From the NCBI RefSeq assembly GCF_018607995.1, contig NZ_JABBAL010000023.1, forward strand, positions 62,001 to 126,000: a stretch of 64,000 nucleotides of DNA, written 5' to 3'. The stretch comes from Planktotalea sp. (GTDB taxonomy: Bacteria; Pseudomonadota; Alphaproteobacteria; Rhodobacterales; Rhodobacteraceae). This document shows positions 52,401-55,501 of the stretch, piece after piece. Under the pieces are notes generated by a model that was not told where the DNA came from, searched no databases, and worked only from the letters and a program-made list of their open reading frames with translations. Numbering within the stretch: the stretch's first letter is position 1; each line of letters starts with the position of its first letter. Made by a program: the position numbers and the translations under genes.

Positions 52401-54622
52401 ATCGCGCTGCCGTCGCCTGCATAGCTCAGCGTCAAATTGCTCGAATTGATCGCGCGACCCACATAAATGCCGTCATATGTCAGCGTACCGCCACCACTGA
52501 CGACTGTACCTTGAAAGACATCCGACACATACCAACTCGCAGCGGCCGTGGTGCGCACATCTAGTGTGTCGCGATCATCTGTAGTGCCAGAACCTTTGAT
52601 CGATGCAATGCCAGAGAAACTCACGCTTCCACCAACACCAGTACCATCGTTTAATTGCGTCGTTGCGACACCGACAGCACCATTTCCATCCAGCGTGTTA
52701 ACTCGAAAATATGTGCCAACCGGAAGATCACTCGCGGAGCGGCCCGCCTCTTCGCCAACCAATTTGTCAGCGCCAGTTCCAGCAATCACATCAAGCGATG
52801 ATGCTGTATTCACCACCGCGAGCGTAATCGTGTCATCGCCCGTTCCCGTGTTGATCAATGTCGTCGCGCCGTCCGCAACAACTTGGTCGGCGCCCGTACC
52901 AGTCAAAAATGCGGTAAAACCGGAAATGCGCGACAGACCCGTGGCCTCGCCCTTTGACGCGTCAATTGTAATGTCCGCAGACTGCGACGAATAATCAAGC
53001 GTGTTGGATTGCGCTACAATACCCGCAGTTTCAGCGTATATTTCTTCAAAACTCTTAGCAATCAACGCATTGCCAGCGCTGGGACTAGATGTGATCTCAA
53101 GCGTCCGGCTGCCAAGCGTTACACCGGGCGTCAAGCTTGTGGTTTCACCAAACACTTTTACCGTCACATTGCGACCATAATTCAGATGCAAACGGTCCGC
53201 CGCATCACTGCCTTTGATCTCATCAATTCCAGTGTAATCACCAGACGCGCCAGCAGTGACCCAGGTACCCGATCCATCACCCTGCAACCTGTTGAAACTT
53301 AGTGTTAAAGACGCTTCGGGATCGCCAGAAGTGCTACGCTGCGTGACGTTCCAATCAAGCAAATCATCGTTGCCCGTAAGTTTGTCATCTCCACCTAGAA
53401 GCGCCATGCTCACACCACGCGCGGCACGGGCGACATCATCGTACTGTGTACCCGTATATTCAGTGATCCCGCGCACATCCATAATCAGAGGATCACGGCG
53501 CAGAAAATCATCTCCTTTGAACAAACGAAGCTCGCCCGCGTCAGCGTTAATCGTCGCGCCGCCACCCAAGACACCACCGGACGAAAGACCACCCGTTTGG
53601 GCCGACAAATTCAAATGGCTCGGTGCCATAGATTTAAAGCCTTCTGCACCGGTGATTGTCAGATCTGTCGCACGCGAACCAGCAAGACTGCCTGCGTTAT
53701 TTGCGCTGCTAAATCTCTCTAGTTTTGTACCATCATCATCCCAAGTCATCTTCCATTCGGATTTAGACCCGTTGGTTCCAAAACGATCCGTGACAATGTC
53801 GCGGTCCGCTCTCATCTCAAAATCATCAACCCCCGAGAATGTCAGGAAGTGATCACGCGTGCCACCTAGACGGTTGTTAACCACAACGCGGTTATCAAGT
53901 GTGGTGTCATTTGCATCTGGATCTGACTGATCGCCTGCCGGTGCCATGATCGACAATTCGCCCGTCGCGCCCGAAGCATTGATTGTGTCAAGCGACCAAA
54001 CCAAACCCGCAGAGGCTTCAGGACCAACGATTTCCGAATGCGCCGCACCCGTGACATTGATCTCAAGTCCCTCGGCAAGGCTCATCACCGACTGATCTAT
54101 AACGAGTGTGTTCTTGTTAGACGCAGTACCGCTCGCCATATTAATGTTGATGTCGTCGATGAAGGACTGAAGGTTGAAGCTTCCGTCCACGGTCACAACA
54201 CGTTTCGTATCATCGATCACACGAATACGGCGTTCGGCCAAAACATTGGTCCCTGATGGATCAATGCCTTGAACCAACTGAACGCGCAGTTCCTTGGCCT
54301 TCTTCTTGTTCTCTTCGTCGGTCGTGTATTCAACGTCTGAAATACGCAGAGCCGCATCTGCAGTGACCGCAAAGGCGGCTGTCAACGGATCAGCGGAAAG
54401 CAAAAGCCGTGGCTCGAGGACATCTATCCCCGGCTGGCGTTTTGGCAAGGCACGGCCTTCACCGGTGACGCGACGGTCAATCCAACGCCAAAGACGCTCT
54501 GGCCATTTAGGGTCCGGCGTTTGTGCCGGTTTGGGTGGAGCAATGAACAAAGCAGCCTCGCGATCAGGCGCAACCGGCCGTCCCAAGTTGAGTCTGTCTT
54601 TGCGCGAGAAATGCTTGCTCAC
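28415..54622 (-). CDS. Giant repetitive RTX/beta-repeat surface protein (~8,735 aa) with N-terminal LEPR-XLL motif
   Basis: A single open frame of 26.2 kb. I place the start at GTG 54622 because aggg lies 8 nt upstream; the TTG two codons earlier sits almost on top of that site. Residues ~1-68 are basic and lack a classical signal peptide. LEPRLLLSAD follows at ~69-78. Residues ~400-1,500 hold scattered RTX-like nonapeptides (GGAGDDQLLGGDGDDIISGG and others). About 1,550-4,600 is an Ala/Val/Gly-rich run of degenerate ~80-110-residue repeats. About 4,600-7,500 is mixed, with filamentous-haemagglutinin-like stretches. Calx-beta-like domains lie near 7,580-7,810, and tandem RTX-like blocks fill ~8,020-8,550. 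The protein is very acidic by eye with few Cys, as usual for secreted calcium-binding adhesins or S-layer-like proteins. No stop or frameshift interrupts it, despite dead genes nearby, which argues for selection. Confidence 0.92.
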   Translation of the reverse strand: MSKHFSRKDRLNLGRPVAPDREAALFIAPPKPAQTPDPKWPERLWRWIDRRVTGEGRALPKRQPGIDVLEPRLLLSADPLTAAFAVTADAALRISDVEYTTDEENKKKAKELRVQLVQGIDPSGTNVLAERRIRVIDDTKRVVTVDGSFNLQSFIDDININMASGTASNKNTLVIDQSVMSLAEGLEINVTGAAHSEIVGPEASAGLVWSLDTINASGATGELSIMAPAGDQSDPDANDTTLDNRVVVNNRLGGTRDHFLTFSGVDDFEMRADRDIVTDRFGTNGSKSEWKMTWDDDGTKLERFSSANNAGSLAGSRATDLTITGAEGFKSMAPSHLNLSAQTGGLSSGGVLGGGATINADAGELRLFKGDDFLRRDPLIMDVRGITEYTGTQYDDVARAARGVSMALLGGDDKLTGNDDLLDWNVTQRSTSGDPEASLTLSFNRLQGDGSGTWVTAGASGDYTGIDEIKGSDAADRLHLNYGRNVTVKVFGETTSLTPGVTLGSRTLEITSSPSAGNALIAKSFEEIYAETAGIVAQSNTLDYSSQSADITIDASKGEATGLSRISGFTAFLTGTGADQVVADGATTLINTGTGDDTITLAVVNTASSLDVIAGTGADKLVGEEAGRSASDLPVGTYFRVNTLDGNGAVGVATTQLNDGTGVGGSVSFSGIASIKGSGTTDDRDTLDVRTTAAASWYVSDVFQGTVVSGGGTLTYDGIYVGRAINSSNLTLSYAGDGSAIEEYVKYVTTDLGYTGLSKNVTGLYSFEGSVTTLIGTQYYDTLIGDASTVSVQGLGGDDQLGMRGVAGRTIDGGGGTDTLYFDRVTQDATVLNSSLVHGAETASLVSIEGAIIMAQDTFASAVAITAAGYSAGSVILRGGAGDDTLTGSTRLDDTFVSSGGSDIIISGNVAPPPVDGVVQPVPAGDMYVGFDIAGDRTLSGSQASATILKSTGVFDTLSNIQNIELRGDAGVNVFNASAITNIDVKLVGGAGDDQLLGGDGDDIISGGLGFDVFDGNGGTDTLLESGFNQYELGAGTLHHGRSLLLDENEAYPDTNHKVDLTLAGGASADDSFRLILTQTGMPSLTSSKISFAATDEELASYIGGFRQFSGEVFDITTVRDGNGLVQSISIEFKMSKGGRDLGVGLNAVSDLSGTLSNQTGVITVGTRGGAAEIVSEFEKVDLTIDSITAGWADVSAYLGDVTLKGSNQSDIFLVGANHRVDLGAGDDFLTVTGAGVFDNTSTYLQGGTGYDRLTATGASLTLADASLAFATGTAQQVSHGAFEDFQLLGTSGNDTINASGLTGGELSLATRIETLNGGAGLPLGTKASLKVTHGDGSVEYITLSPNAQTIADLISFDDDGTGDGDSDGDDGMSGFNPGNTGSLGLTAQIVNGALELTSTRTAGGQNLIIEGVMVNNSEDTSYGSTSTEFYLNELMLNALGLKGVTSNGASITLGLGGNQSVYISTFAGVDDVVGSSGDDLIVLGGGGVDTVNGGAGRDHVIGSVAGLAGAMVVSTTAGEHTVTLNAAGVDAATMFTATNTDVVELRGDSSANNVNASNFTGDFVYRSGGGADQIVAGLGVDQIIIDSVAGLDAGAVSITGTTSADKVYQLVDGELNEAMVDAISITGGAELSVGADIVAAEKITQTRVDDSKTVSVDITSDISFSGAVSFRAEWLGIFATVTSASKIKITDSSYKLARGASLITTDDILIKIDVEDRSWTSGFYNIQNLNVDINIGGTGPAGDEALMQARNIDMDIRVGKLPVIVPFGSIPMITDVVESLALVAATSRVVARVNVVATMDSRIVATGTGVHGNVNISVVTETVVAAVPIAILLGVAVAITDIEQNVVIESKLQVAGDFGATSMVDASSTTHIANTGLGPAAVSIGVNQVHITNDLLVTPQVDSTVGGDLRATGHTIERIYSNISSTVPAKKRGAIALAIEEGENTTTSRVASAGLNVSGNLIVEASSHKLGVNVKRLYALPVESVGLNATAGVGAALGNVVDKVKANLFPFGSVGSAAIVKKYKSNQAQGKKGGLTNWIGEKIVKTPVTPSFQISGAIAIMHDTDTVHANLGFADGMTNSELTVAGRTTVASTAAARPKQAAQAIVQNEGAAVEQNEDGATETETETEAGSAQPLAPYGASIAINIGVYNITAFAKIEGTVTLNAGDLVSVRARASNKIDVGGLPVVNLIEPFVDAFSSATHNKTDGLIRVLEIGDTVDANGNRYRSKAQRNDVDLGAVSEDYTDSVLWEEVTFSGEKTKYYATVSEYLDDNFGFKVNGFDLWTQSYARGSTVGIALAYGHAELNYRSDASIADGATVTVRPVTVGTAATSAQSVEVLADTKNDVLNIAGNFVLPGLGFGRAVADDRNGKWTAFGSQYKTLQKNIKGTKLANIPGQENGEVGKAVGASAGVTFAQSIAHATVGRATINAYDLEIKSDANSFLMGLVAGGGKGSDASMTGTWNHVSLTSEASSKLDSGASLTLGNDLDLTALDTVHIFNFAGALPSSENVAVGLTGNTVYLTRTAEALVETASASSGTEFDITGAMQVDARSSGGTVLLAAAVSRVTQAAPVTAPGAGGSSSASAGSGAASPSGVSQNSPASTSGYAVSGSASVLNDMVTVTARVSDVPMLRAGSLSVTAEDEALRILVSGSGAIDSSASGGTGIAGAVTVIDSTKTIKALVETIMSPMTIDLTGSATISGALAILARDTSGSYSFAAGLATSKGSKGIAVSGSVVVVVDETTVEAALRGVDGTTKITFAKASDLTVQAINDASRLQLAGAVSYGGKGGVGIGVAVASLTAITETNLANLVQTDGIGELTATATNSLRVDTIAAGIAAQNSAKPGGAAGAGMAAINVVETSTVTELVNVALDNASNQGIILGAFDTSYFGVGAGGLAIASGKVAVGIGIAINTVSKATNSRGQTRGTALMISGSDLRSSTGNIGFASVTDQTFVAVAIGAAASRNLSLAGSAAVNKSTLSTVLSVDDASNIHVSGEVTIAADDRSDYSAVAGALAIAVPTEGFKSGAGGASVAINLIDTPVTVDFDGGVTASDTTSITANADQTVVTLAIGGAGAGGFSLGGSVAVTELGGNVGINVNPSSAKNWSVTSLNAASSDSSSITSIAGALGIGVGFGGVGVALGLVTQTRSVTTHLNGSLTIVASGHVSVSAGTQPPVSEISNPYRDQAFAGLPNDAFDSIDASGESVVDKGTEKSAQMVNIGAAIAGSKLAAIGFNLAKTTITRTIDASVDSTVAVTLTSNSTATIEEAGMTAGLDVSATDNSSIVTVSVGVAGAGISASAVAIAVGGSVALSEIDSSVIAQIKDGSTINLHNQSDLNVRATNTTKIIAIGLGASAAVGGASGAGAVGFAAGVNKITAQTGAIMAGNVIANGDDTGVNNIFVTADNSANIVSVSVAAAVAATSGTIGFSGGGAGSGNYISGGTYALVQNAVVTGGDAMTVQSESSATINTVVVGVAVAVALSDKGAAFSVGVAIAVNETTGMSGLPSGVPAGSGFAVVSRVIDSDVTLNGALRVTALSTQRIRADVIALSVAVAGTGGFGLSAAGAGSSATNNGSSNVLAEIKGSSTAHRTHANGITVKAVNLSDLYAGVGSAGVAVSIAGSTAVALSVTVALARNTINAQTDARITGFSGAGMFSAMAGELKVQALTSESGSKLNIRSISVAASLSIAGGSSLGFAIAGAGADARNVITGDTIAEISNMNAGTAGSLTLTALNETNIDATVAAVAVAGAAGNGAGAASIGGVYVSNRIGAEDNKFTTRASMTNAKFTITGAAVISATNSARIIAAGGAGSAAVAASLTLSVALSGAGAGVYNEVYSETIAELTRTSAMTDRSTLLQVGSLSVTTSETSYVSAHAVGAAVAAAVGLYTGVAISIGVAIAENYVDAIAKAQISDDLAAAVNSPMVIAGSTNAGSITVQSTSTTTAKATATAASVALSGGILGGYALSGAGATSENLIYVDTKAIGTNARLKTVGIVDSDLRNGTIKFEAVSNTTSESKVVAAAVAASAGLVAGAGSIGVSLASSKIGRDSALNEANRDANEANGNADLPIREHATRVIVSGSHFDAVSDIVLTSNATESQKVSVTAASVAIAIGMGTAGAAAGLDVIIENHSLVEAISNNTSMKAAGSITVESDSNTEITDFGDNTMVGTATAVSGTAVAISVSLLTVKVANTSHADILSDEDNAVSVEAGGDILVDAKSLTELTDLNGVGVTLAGGSYAAAGGGLDITLLAGNDVRAQIDLGNRARTVKAAGSITVNAFEDVDMSSNIANVSIAAAPIGLAVGAATMLSRHTSRVESRIGQATVSGESVLVNAYGDLDITRTQGTGITVGAIAVVVNVSNAEARGLVKAEVNDAVVTASDAVEVKARYDALVRAATFGVSAGLGAVGAMNASTQAGLGQDGDAHVNISGASELKGDRVNVSAEVNSDLFTATTVGGGGGFAGVGAVSRVDDDTTSLISVGAGTKVLATSVNIGASADRSTDGTADAYAYAVASGAGAALYVNALGDARVEFAKSTDAEKTTIVGRSIQIDSYNQTYKEHIISSTPSSSSSFGLALADRNVSSGSASFFGLSILGSVTQLGNNSNKSNSLVDIGDARVSGVGSFVNPSIVNIRALSNHSAADSVEVNAIGGLAGLAVATSEVDIDADTRVKMSGAIVDNQNGNVFVETRANIRNTSDTAAFQTGYLSANLGVDSKSLTDSNTQVDVENSTITGAKVEVNAGKANFTVNSLVSRADANGSLVSAGVSIGVALIENSPRLTSSVNVSGNSQLLSAGNLYVSAESGLKQYSSDGLVVAVAVPPYGYSVSNSGSASESATVNIDPSAQLRAGVNYRTVYEVAYAADFLVGPWAEALDGLAAGQSERDMTTAEKARYNLNASQDYKIGFWDTNSLAVDMYNRDIVRVDAANEDTIAGGQAGHHYQFVGNPSNVAMSINLTTTNYDDTSLWRHIGTSVNQVTQDPFVFGSNDAAFIRSALVDQIVVVRPTGIKSPEISVGQVSSLLSSQYEQVRSLIAAQDTNPEMLVRYYAQLDQIARQMTDLGLTPPDRTNPTGGVLQDTLETLFIEMPDIVAAPGSIYINSPGRAPANFNSLTLGANPTMKAHTDVTIDIKSDLFIQMRLGDVIINSSKVARISEATGDYREFYPGNIYVNDVVVGTESTNSDPAQIDILIDVRQRSHYQYLNNIQAYFDTLNASISDPALHRSVPNLKPDLYVLGSIINDLGAVNLSNVSAAIRVSGQILARQVNIASGGDFTVSTDWYHAGANPRTYDGLSNFVSGVEGGSSEPGTTTQKYLQNTNSNDAAALATLNASRFDTTRSAVIANGIVSIIATYVNVNGLIQSGQLEASVSIASTFNPPNYTTSLISSSKTGIAGITFGSVNGTQLPVRGRWDNTEKAIILDEMDFSGGRIEITGKVFSTGAGRLHVASGYANVSIRNHSNYKLIVNGIDASRERIGVIQITDTQNRPNGGIAHRVKYEQNGNQTDVTVSKADLIVAGDPSSGLRFNVVSEHTVNSLTSSYTPQQNLFYTYTEGKSSIVQIIDTKYVKSFNIFFNFPAGAGSDYSYNEESLSEAPILEGEDVITQTDLSALGGSQPGNWAETEVYARFRNVLDTQIELQSTNLVRNVATGAYFEYTDTSADLKVLLADLFDSGNNLKSEYSSQFATPSTQPTFTENNRDLGQYLSDYKNRSETFRQWTTGGGYMKKKTVWRETTTVEGRKRYWDVGLRADYPVEVKFLRNTNEPTITIESKGALHLAGDIRSSNTGRVFINSAVNGLNGGNVTSGEKVTVIGELQAMNLRGDVDLNLVNNVGTSGVVARVIDITTPGDIRVGVGSSTNNDGRVIVRNAVSTSGGNVYISAAQGITLENSNSLIKGDRVELQSSMGSVGNADQAIRIDTNHNNVNGGFSGAAQSDLYVTEISGDLHLVKPTEIKTNFVRTSDAGPISVGTITGETVLSTISGSIYDYNFEDDTALTNARMSAYLAKMGLNDGTRTIVGAQLDNKIRAEYDLTLEYWDLIRLPTAESGVYDKGPSNSDLTTLAGFQQQVAARVATGTAQNVAEAETTARFGAVHAQNFDRPLTDTILYQQYYAVIYNSDETVTLSAMSTFIAEVERQVRNDLAGRMEVQFGMIHEELARRDVGDTSAVRTYIQTVHNVFSDPTERPELSTANEESFGKLHDVMWNFDHTALVNYIDVVRAGEQSALANADQRPLALMEAQKALMASIADSDFDPLLANIDTDASTAGIQAYNGAAKKAAIEADLTYKFEVLHEANKDRAMESSYVTSLFLEGQARIDAIDAQMAKQSNVNAALSSGVAKELYPLIDLTIVAGGAGPAGENANIIAPVVKLYANGTGSEQGKVGTLTAPVDLDFTLELDSTKPGLTATQQQTILEQQNLRRALQTQDIVDIVYQIYKRTGGGDAIMTAQPDTESLKADANWSAINTKFVERSSGASVNVATGEALVVWGVWPVAGQSEPVYSYRVFERIGATANIVTNTVNWDILPALQWSEIEDSDTKSFANVPTGASLTVAQGDTMIDLWSVLRVSAQPFADVNLRAVDATAGLTLDLRSDGLAGVGHDGATLNVVRAEAGGFLRVVTTGDLHDVSSNATAAVARDYISLIADGDIGTTSQHFGVNVSEGSVLLLQSGGNSYVAQRGGSLIVEKALTGGSFTLTTPSSLQIGEIEVLGTFSLSAGGSITDRSPDDADPFVDIKAASLVLDVTGSLGVAGNNIEIDVTGGVSGTVATNAYLQDFDLFRVDSDLTIGGIANFDVQNTLTTDADATLNAGTLTLNSRAGNIGTSTQSFDVNITGVSGSVTGTAISDIWMSSDTNVPVTLLRAVNIIATNFKAALLNARSDSNANIDTRDAQLLAASIGLSSKALRTKVENISFKTTAGTWLTEQDDLTMSNVRYNGYAAEATGPVVLTSIGDLSLTETVRVTGQSEVTAQNITVTGGDWGSLGGDTTFRAIDALTFDGNSGGTTSQGNVLLYAGDQIVFGAGTTTQSDQTLTIGVDLVGQTSEAVDAAGGIVTLNGSWNASDINLITGADKDTVTLTPERIDGNVHVMLGADEDNFTINELNTRNAAHSFLIDGQGAADEYVVNRNQSAANYVLTFQDTGARDDGADFLTINGRGAGVLASADPATQSAPLTSDKDVVLVRKSFIALMNETAPGTFAQGYERINYGSDMNGRVRVNGFAGEDAFYSDDTSTMITLDGGLHNDTFQIGQLFGSARVAPNVAAGDEIETNETTQGFLSVGNSMPMLVYGGLGEDVFNVFSNKALTKLFGEDGNDMFVVRAFVLKSDKTKTAGAGDTELFGGAGDDSILYNLNAPLKIDGGAGVDKIIVLGTEENDSFLLTDQGIYGSGLNISFEGLELAEVDALEGDDTFYVLSTSPKIATTIIGGMGSDTINIGGDVTTDIVSLEVEGTSSFVNHSVLSEDPAFNEIFVSGVNLNLADASRGLVEIRDTGLTLLEGGAEAFYEVRLTSSITTAAYLTASAARSSTQDRQTRTEGSRKAESLLISKTSGGAQASAQVLSFTAADFAAGATTSVWKRVYVQAPDDDAFEGLRTVVLSHSLLSDAAAVQNVLVGNIEIAVQDDDKADVLVAGNITQLEVVEGGSAVTVDLVLSREPVAGEIVTVTPSLSKDGDFTYNQASFTFDASNWNVPQQLILTAFDDTLDENRERETIKLSVTSNQAGSEFSSAIPVEIDIAVVDNDKGSVIVTETNGDTIVSEGASDTYELVLSKAPTHDVTVSVLTDGQTTASSTDLRWNADDKTITFNAVNWNTKAVVELTLAAIVQTGQPTINPGLQPQVVSAIRGPLYVYGGTGPGANRTVNQGVSLPTETDVALSFIANPVDETLKTDRLFFYNAGSSAVQSGVLTETSITGFDMAPTPLILNVGTPAAPQFSTFDAGITYEGLEIVELMLGQNDDTLDIHSTASGAITVVHGGGGSDTLRVTGAAGTADAGGEDRALILLGDTTQDGQRYDFRSTNTPNGNARVFAANKHGNDVIDATGAKQGVIIYGGRGNDSITGSVGDDNLLGGSGDDTIHALGGRDHIYGDNGLRIDLSVRNSLQPQLVTIVRSQVLGAEYYDTQTGDPLAAAGNDVITATGDNIILSDFGVIQQLAGTNRAFNTGAVVQVRSDRVDEGDNDNITTGLGKDWIIAGIGRDEVRASGGNNAIFGDHGVLDIFAATYPLKADTALTLPNLGGDDTIVSGDGDDWVLGGGGSDQITDGTGKATIIGDLGTITANAMHHLVSVATKDTGIGGADAITKTDGDAIVLAGAGDDTVTTGAGNSVLLGDFGSVVTDGAGIIRSITSADTSLGGDDTISAGAGGASVFGGFGSDNITTGDGDDAILGDVGTLTFVDGIRSKLVGTIETPSYGAGDTILTNGGEDWVIGGAAADTITNISGASAALGDAGVITADAAGRYINVVSTQPDDGGNDIITGGSDSDFIFGGAGSDLLDGGRSNDMIAADGGLMSRDTDKLGRERHTFETIDFFSGDADTLIGGHGQDVMFGGHGGDKFQLNLADDIVAGEYARVRIVDFASGRNLVTSFLSMAPRGTDLLVQTMLGLENQTRVPVRAKTLPAMDVVDNGLKVTELSLRPDDRADLFLVTDGALLGANVQIGTKVQIDADPGSIPGLAGFSYLATPNLLSDELPSLLEDKTLPETDAVPAPEATTLFNLQQNEQGDPEAVEVAALEQAAVSEKSGAWKFLGWALSKYDA
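28970..30560 (-). repeat. C-terminal RTX-like tandem blocks of the giant protein
   Basis: Within the giant gene this segment encodes about eight to nine successive blocks of roughly 55-60 residues. Each holds one or two RTX-like turns (GGDDTIVSGDGDDWVLGGGG, GGDDTISAGAGGASVFGGFG, GGNDIITGGSDSDFIFGGAG) and ends in a short I-GD-G-I type strand turn (IIGDLGTI, LLGDFGSV, ILGDVGTL, ALGDAGVI). RTX turns bind calcium in the family. The long period with a spacer resembling ITSADTS between blocks is more regular than ordinary RTX tracts. Confidence 0.8.
40900..49950 (-). repeat. Ala/Val/Gly-rich beta-repeat core of the giant protein
   Basis: This segment encodes about 3,000 residues of imperfect repeats, roughly 80-110 residues each, with approximate boundaries. 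A hydrophobic alternating stretch (for example SVAVAGTGGFGLSAAGAGSS or AVAVAGAAGNGAGAASIGG) is followed by a polar N-x-I element and an ADI-TVxA-N-type strand (LTALNETNIDATVAAVAVAG). The pattern suggests a long beta-solenoid or stacked-strand fibre. Repeats are diverged at the DNA level, so they are old rather than recent duplications. Confidence 0.75.
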
Positions 54623-54672
54623 TATCAAAACCCTGCTAATTTGACCAAACTCAAAAATCTGGCCGAGGAGTG

Positions 54673-54698
54673 AGCAGCCCGCAGCAGCGCGGGCTGCT
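54673..54698. promoter_or_regulatory. Strong hairpin between the sapC-like gene and the giant gene
   Basis: A perfect 10-bp inverted repeat (agcagcccgc / gcgggctgct) with a 6-nt loop lies in the 81-bp gap between the two minus-strand genes. No T-tract follows it on either strand, so it is not a standard terminator. It could stabilise the upstream tolC-sapC message, attenuate transcription into the giant gene, or sequester part of the leader. Confidence 0.75.
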
Positions 54699-54703
54699 TA
54701 AAA

Positions 54704-55483
54704 TTAATTCAATTTTTTCTTAGGCTCGGATTCAAACTCTGCAGTCGCATCTGCTTCGGCCATTTTCTTCGCCGTTCTTCCGACCAGCGCTTCAACCTGT
54801 GCCATAGACATCATATGCATCTGAATGAGATCGAGATCGCCAGAGCGGAATAGCTCAACAACTTTCTCATCAGATAACTCACGGAATTTTTCAACCGACA
54901 CACGCTTGAAGCCTGTAACGCCGCCCGTTTTACCGTCATTCAAAGTGTAATCAATGCGGGCTTCTTCGAGCAGATCGTTCTCAACCAAACGATCACAAAA
55001 CGCCTGCGTGCGATTGAACGTCGCTTGATACTCCTCAGCGAACTGCAAAACCGTCTTGATGTAGTTGGTCTCTGTGCCTTCCGCGTCAAACAAGCGTTCG
55101 CCAATACCGTCTTTATTGATGCCGTCATAGGATTCATCAATGCACAACGTTAGTTGCTCGCCATCATCTTGCACCGCAAAAACGAAGGGGTAACGACGAA
55201 AAAAGGCCGGTACATAATTCCCTGTCCAATTGTTGTCAGCATCGATAAATGCGTTTTTATCTTGCTCTGTACCCAACAATGCCAAACACACGACACCGGT
55301 TTCTGTCTCGGCAAAAACAATTGGCATCTCGCTGCCTGCTTTGACGAATTCCAAATCAACCAGAGGGACAGAGTTCGTCTCTGCGGCGAACTTGAAATTG
55401 TTTGTCTGGCGCACCGACATGTCGCGGTGATCGACACGGTTAAGTGGCGTAACATTTTCGTAGATCAAGAGTTGTTTCGTCAT
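54704..55483 (-). CDS. SapC family protein (S-layer-associated export accessory protein)
   Basis: The protein is 259 residues. It matches the SapC family pattern: TPLNRVDHRDMSV near the start, VPLVDLEFVKAGSEMPIVFA, VVCLALLGTEQDKNAFID, GNYVPAFFRRYPFVFA, LCIDESYDG and the late ELSDEKVVELFRSGDLDLIQ, followed by a short conserved end and a lysine-rich tail. It has no signal peptide and should be cytoplasmic. In Campylobacter fetus, sapC precedes the sapDEF type I secretion genes for the S-layer protein; its own function is unknown to me. Its position here between tolC and the giant gene supports a dedicated role, perhaps as a substrate-specific chaperone (inference). It follows the tolC-like gene by 18 nt. 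Confidence 0.88.
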   Translation of the reverse strand: MTKQLLIYENVTPLNRVDHRDMSVRQTNNFKFAAETNSVPLVDLEFVKAGSEMPIVFAETETGVVCLALLGTEQDKNAFIDADNNWTGNYVPAFFRRYPFVFAVQDDGEQLTLCIDESYDGINKDGIGERLFDAEGTETNYIKTVLQFAEEYQATFNRTQAFCDRLVENDLLEEARIDYTLNDGKTGGVTGFKRVSVEKFRELSDEKVVELFRSGDLDLIQMHMMSMAQVEALVGRTAKKMAEADATAEFESEPKKKLN

Positions 55484-55501
55484 TGTGTTCCCAGTATTTC
55501 T

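Noticed and set aside
28415-54622. The giant protein as an autotransporter or two-partner secretion exoprotein.
   Set aside because: It lacks a Sec signal peptide and a C-terminal barrel, and the nearby Omp85-type protein has no POTRA domains as FhaC-type partners do.
28840-54644. Dozens of plus-strand open frames of 60-260 codons opposite the giant gene, for example 33903-34637 and 44319-45071.
   Set aside because: They are in the antisense frames of an Ala/Gly/Val/Thr-rich coding sequence, which are naturally poor in stops. They show low-complexity translations, no family motifs and no ribosome-binding sites.
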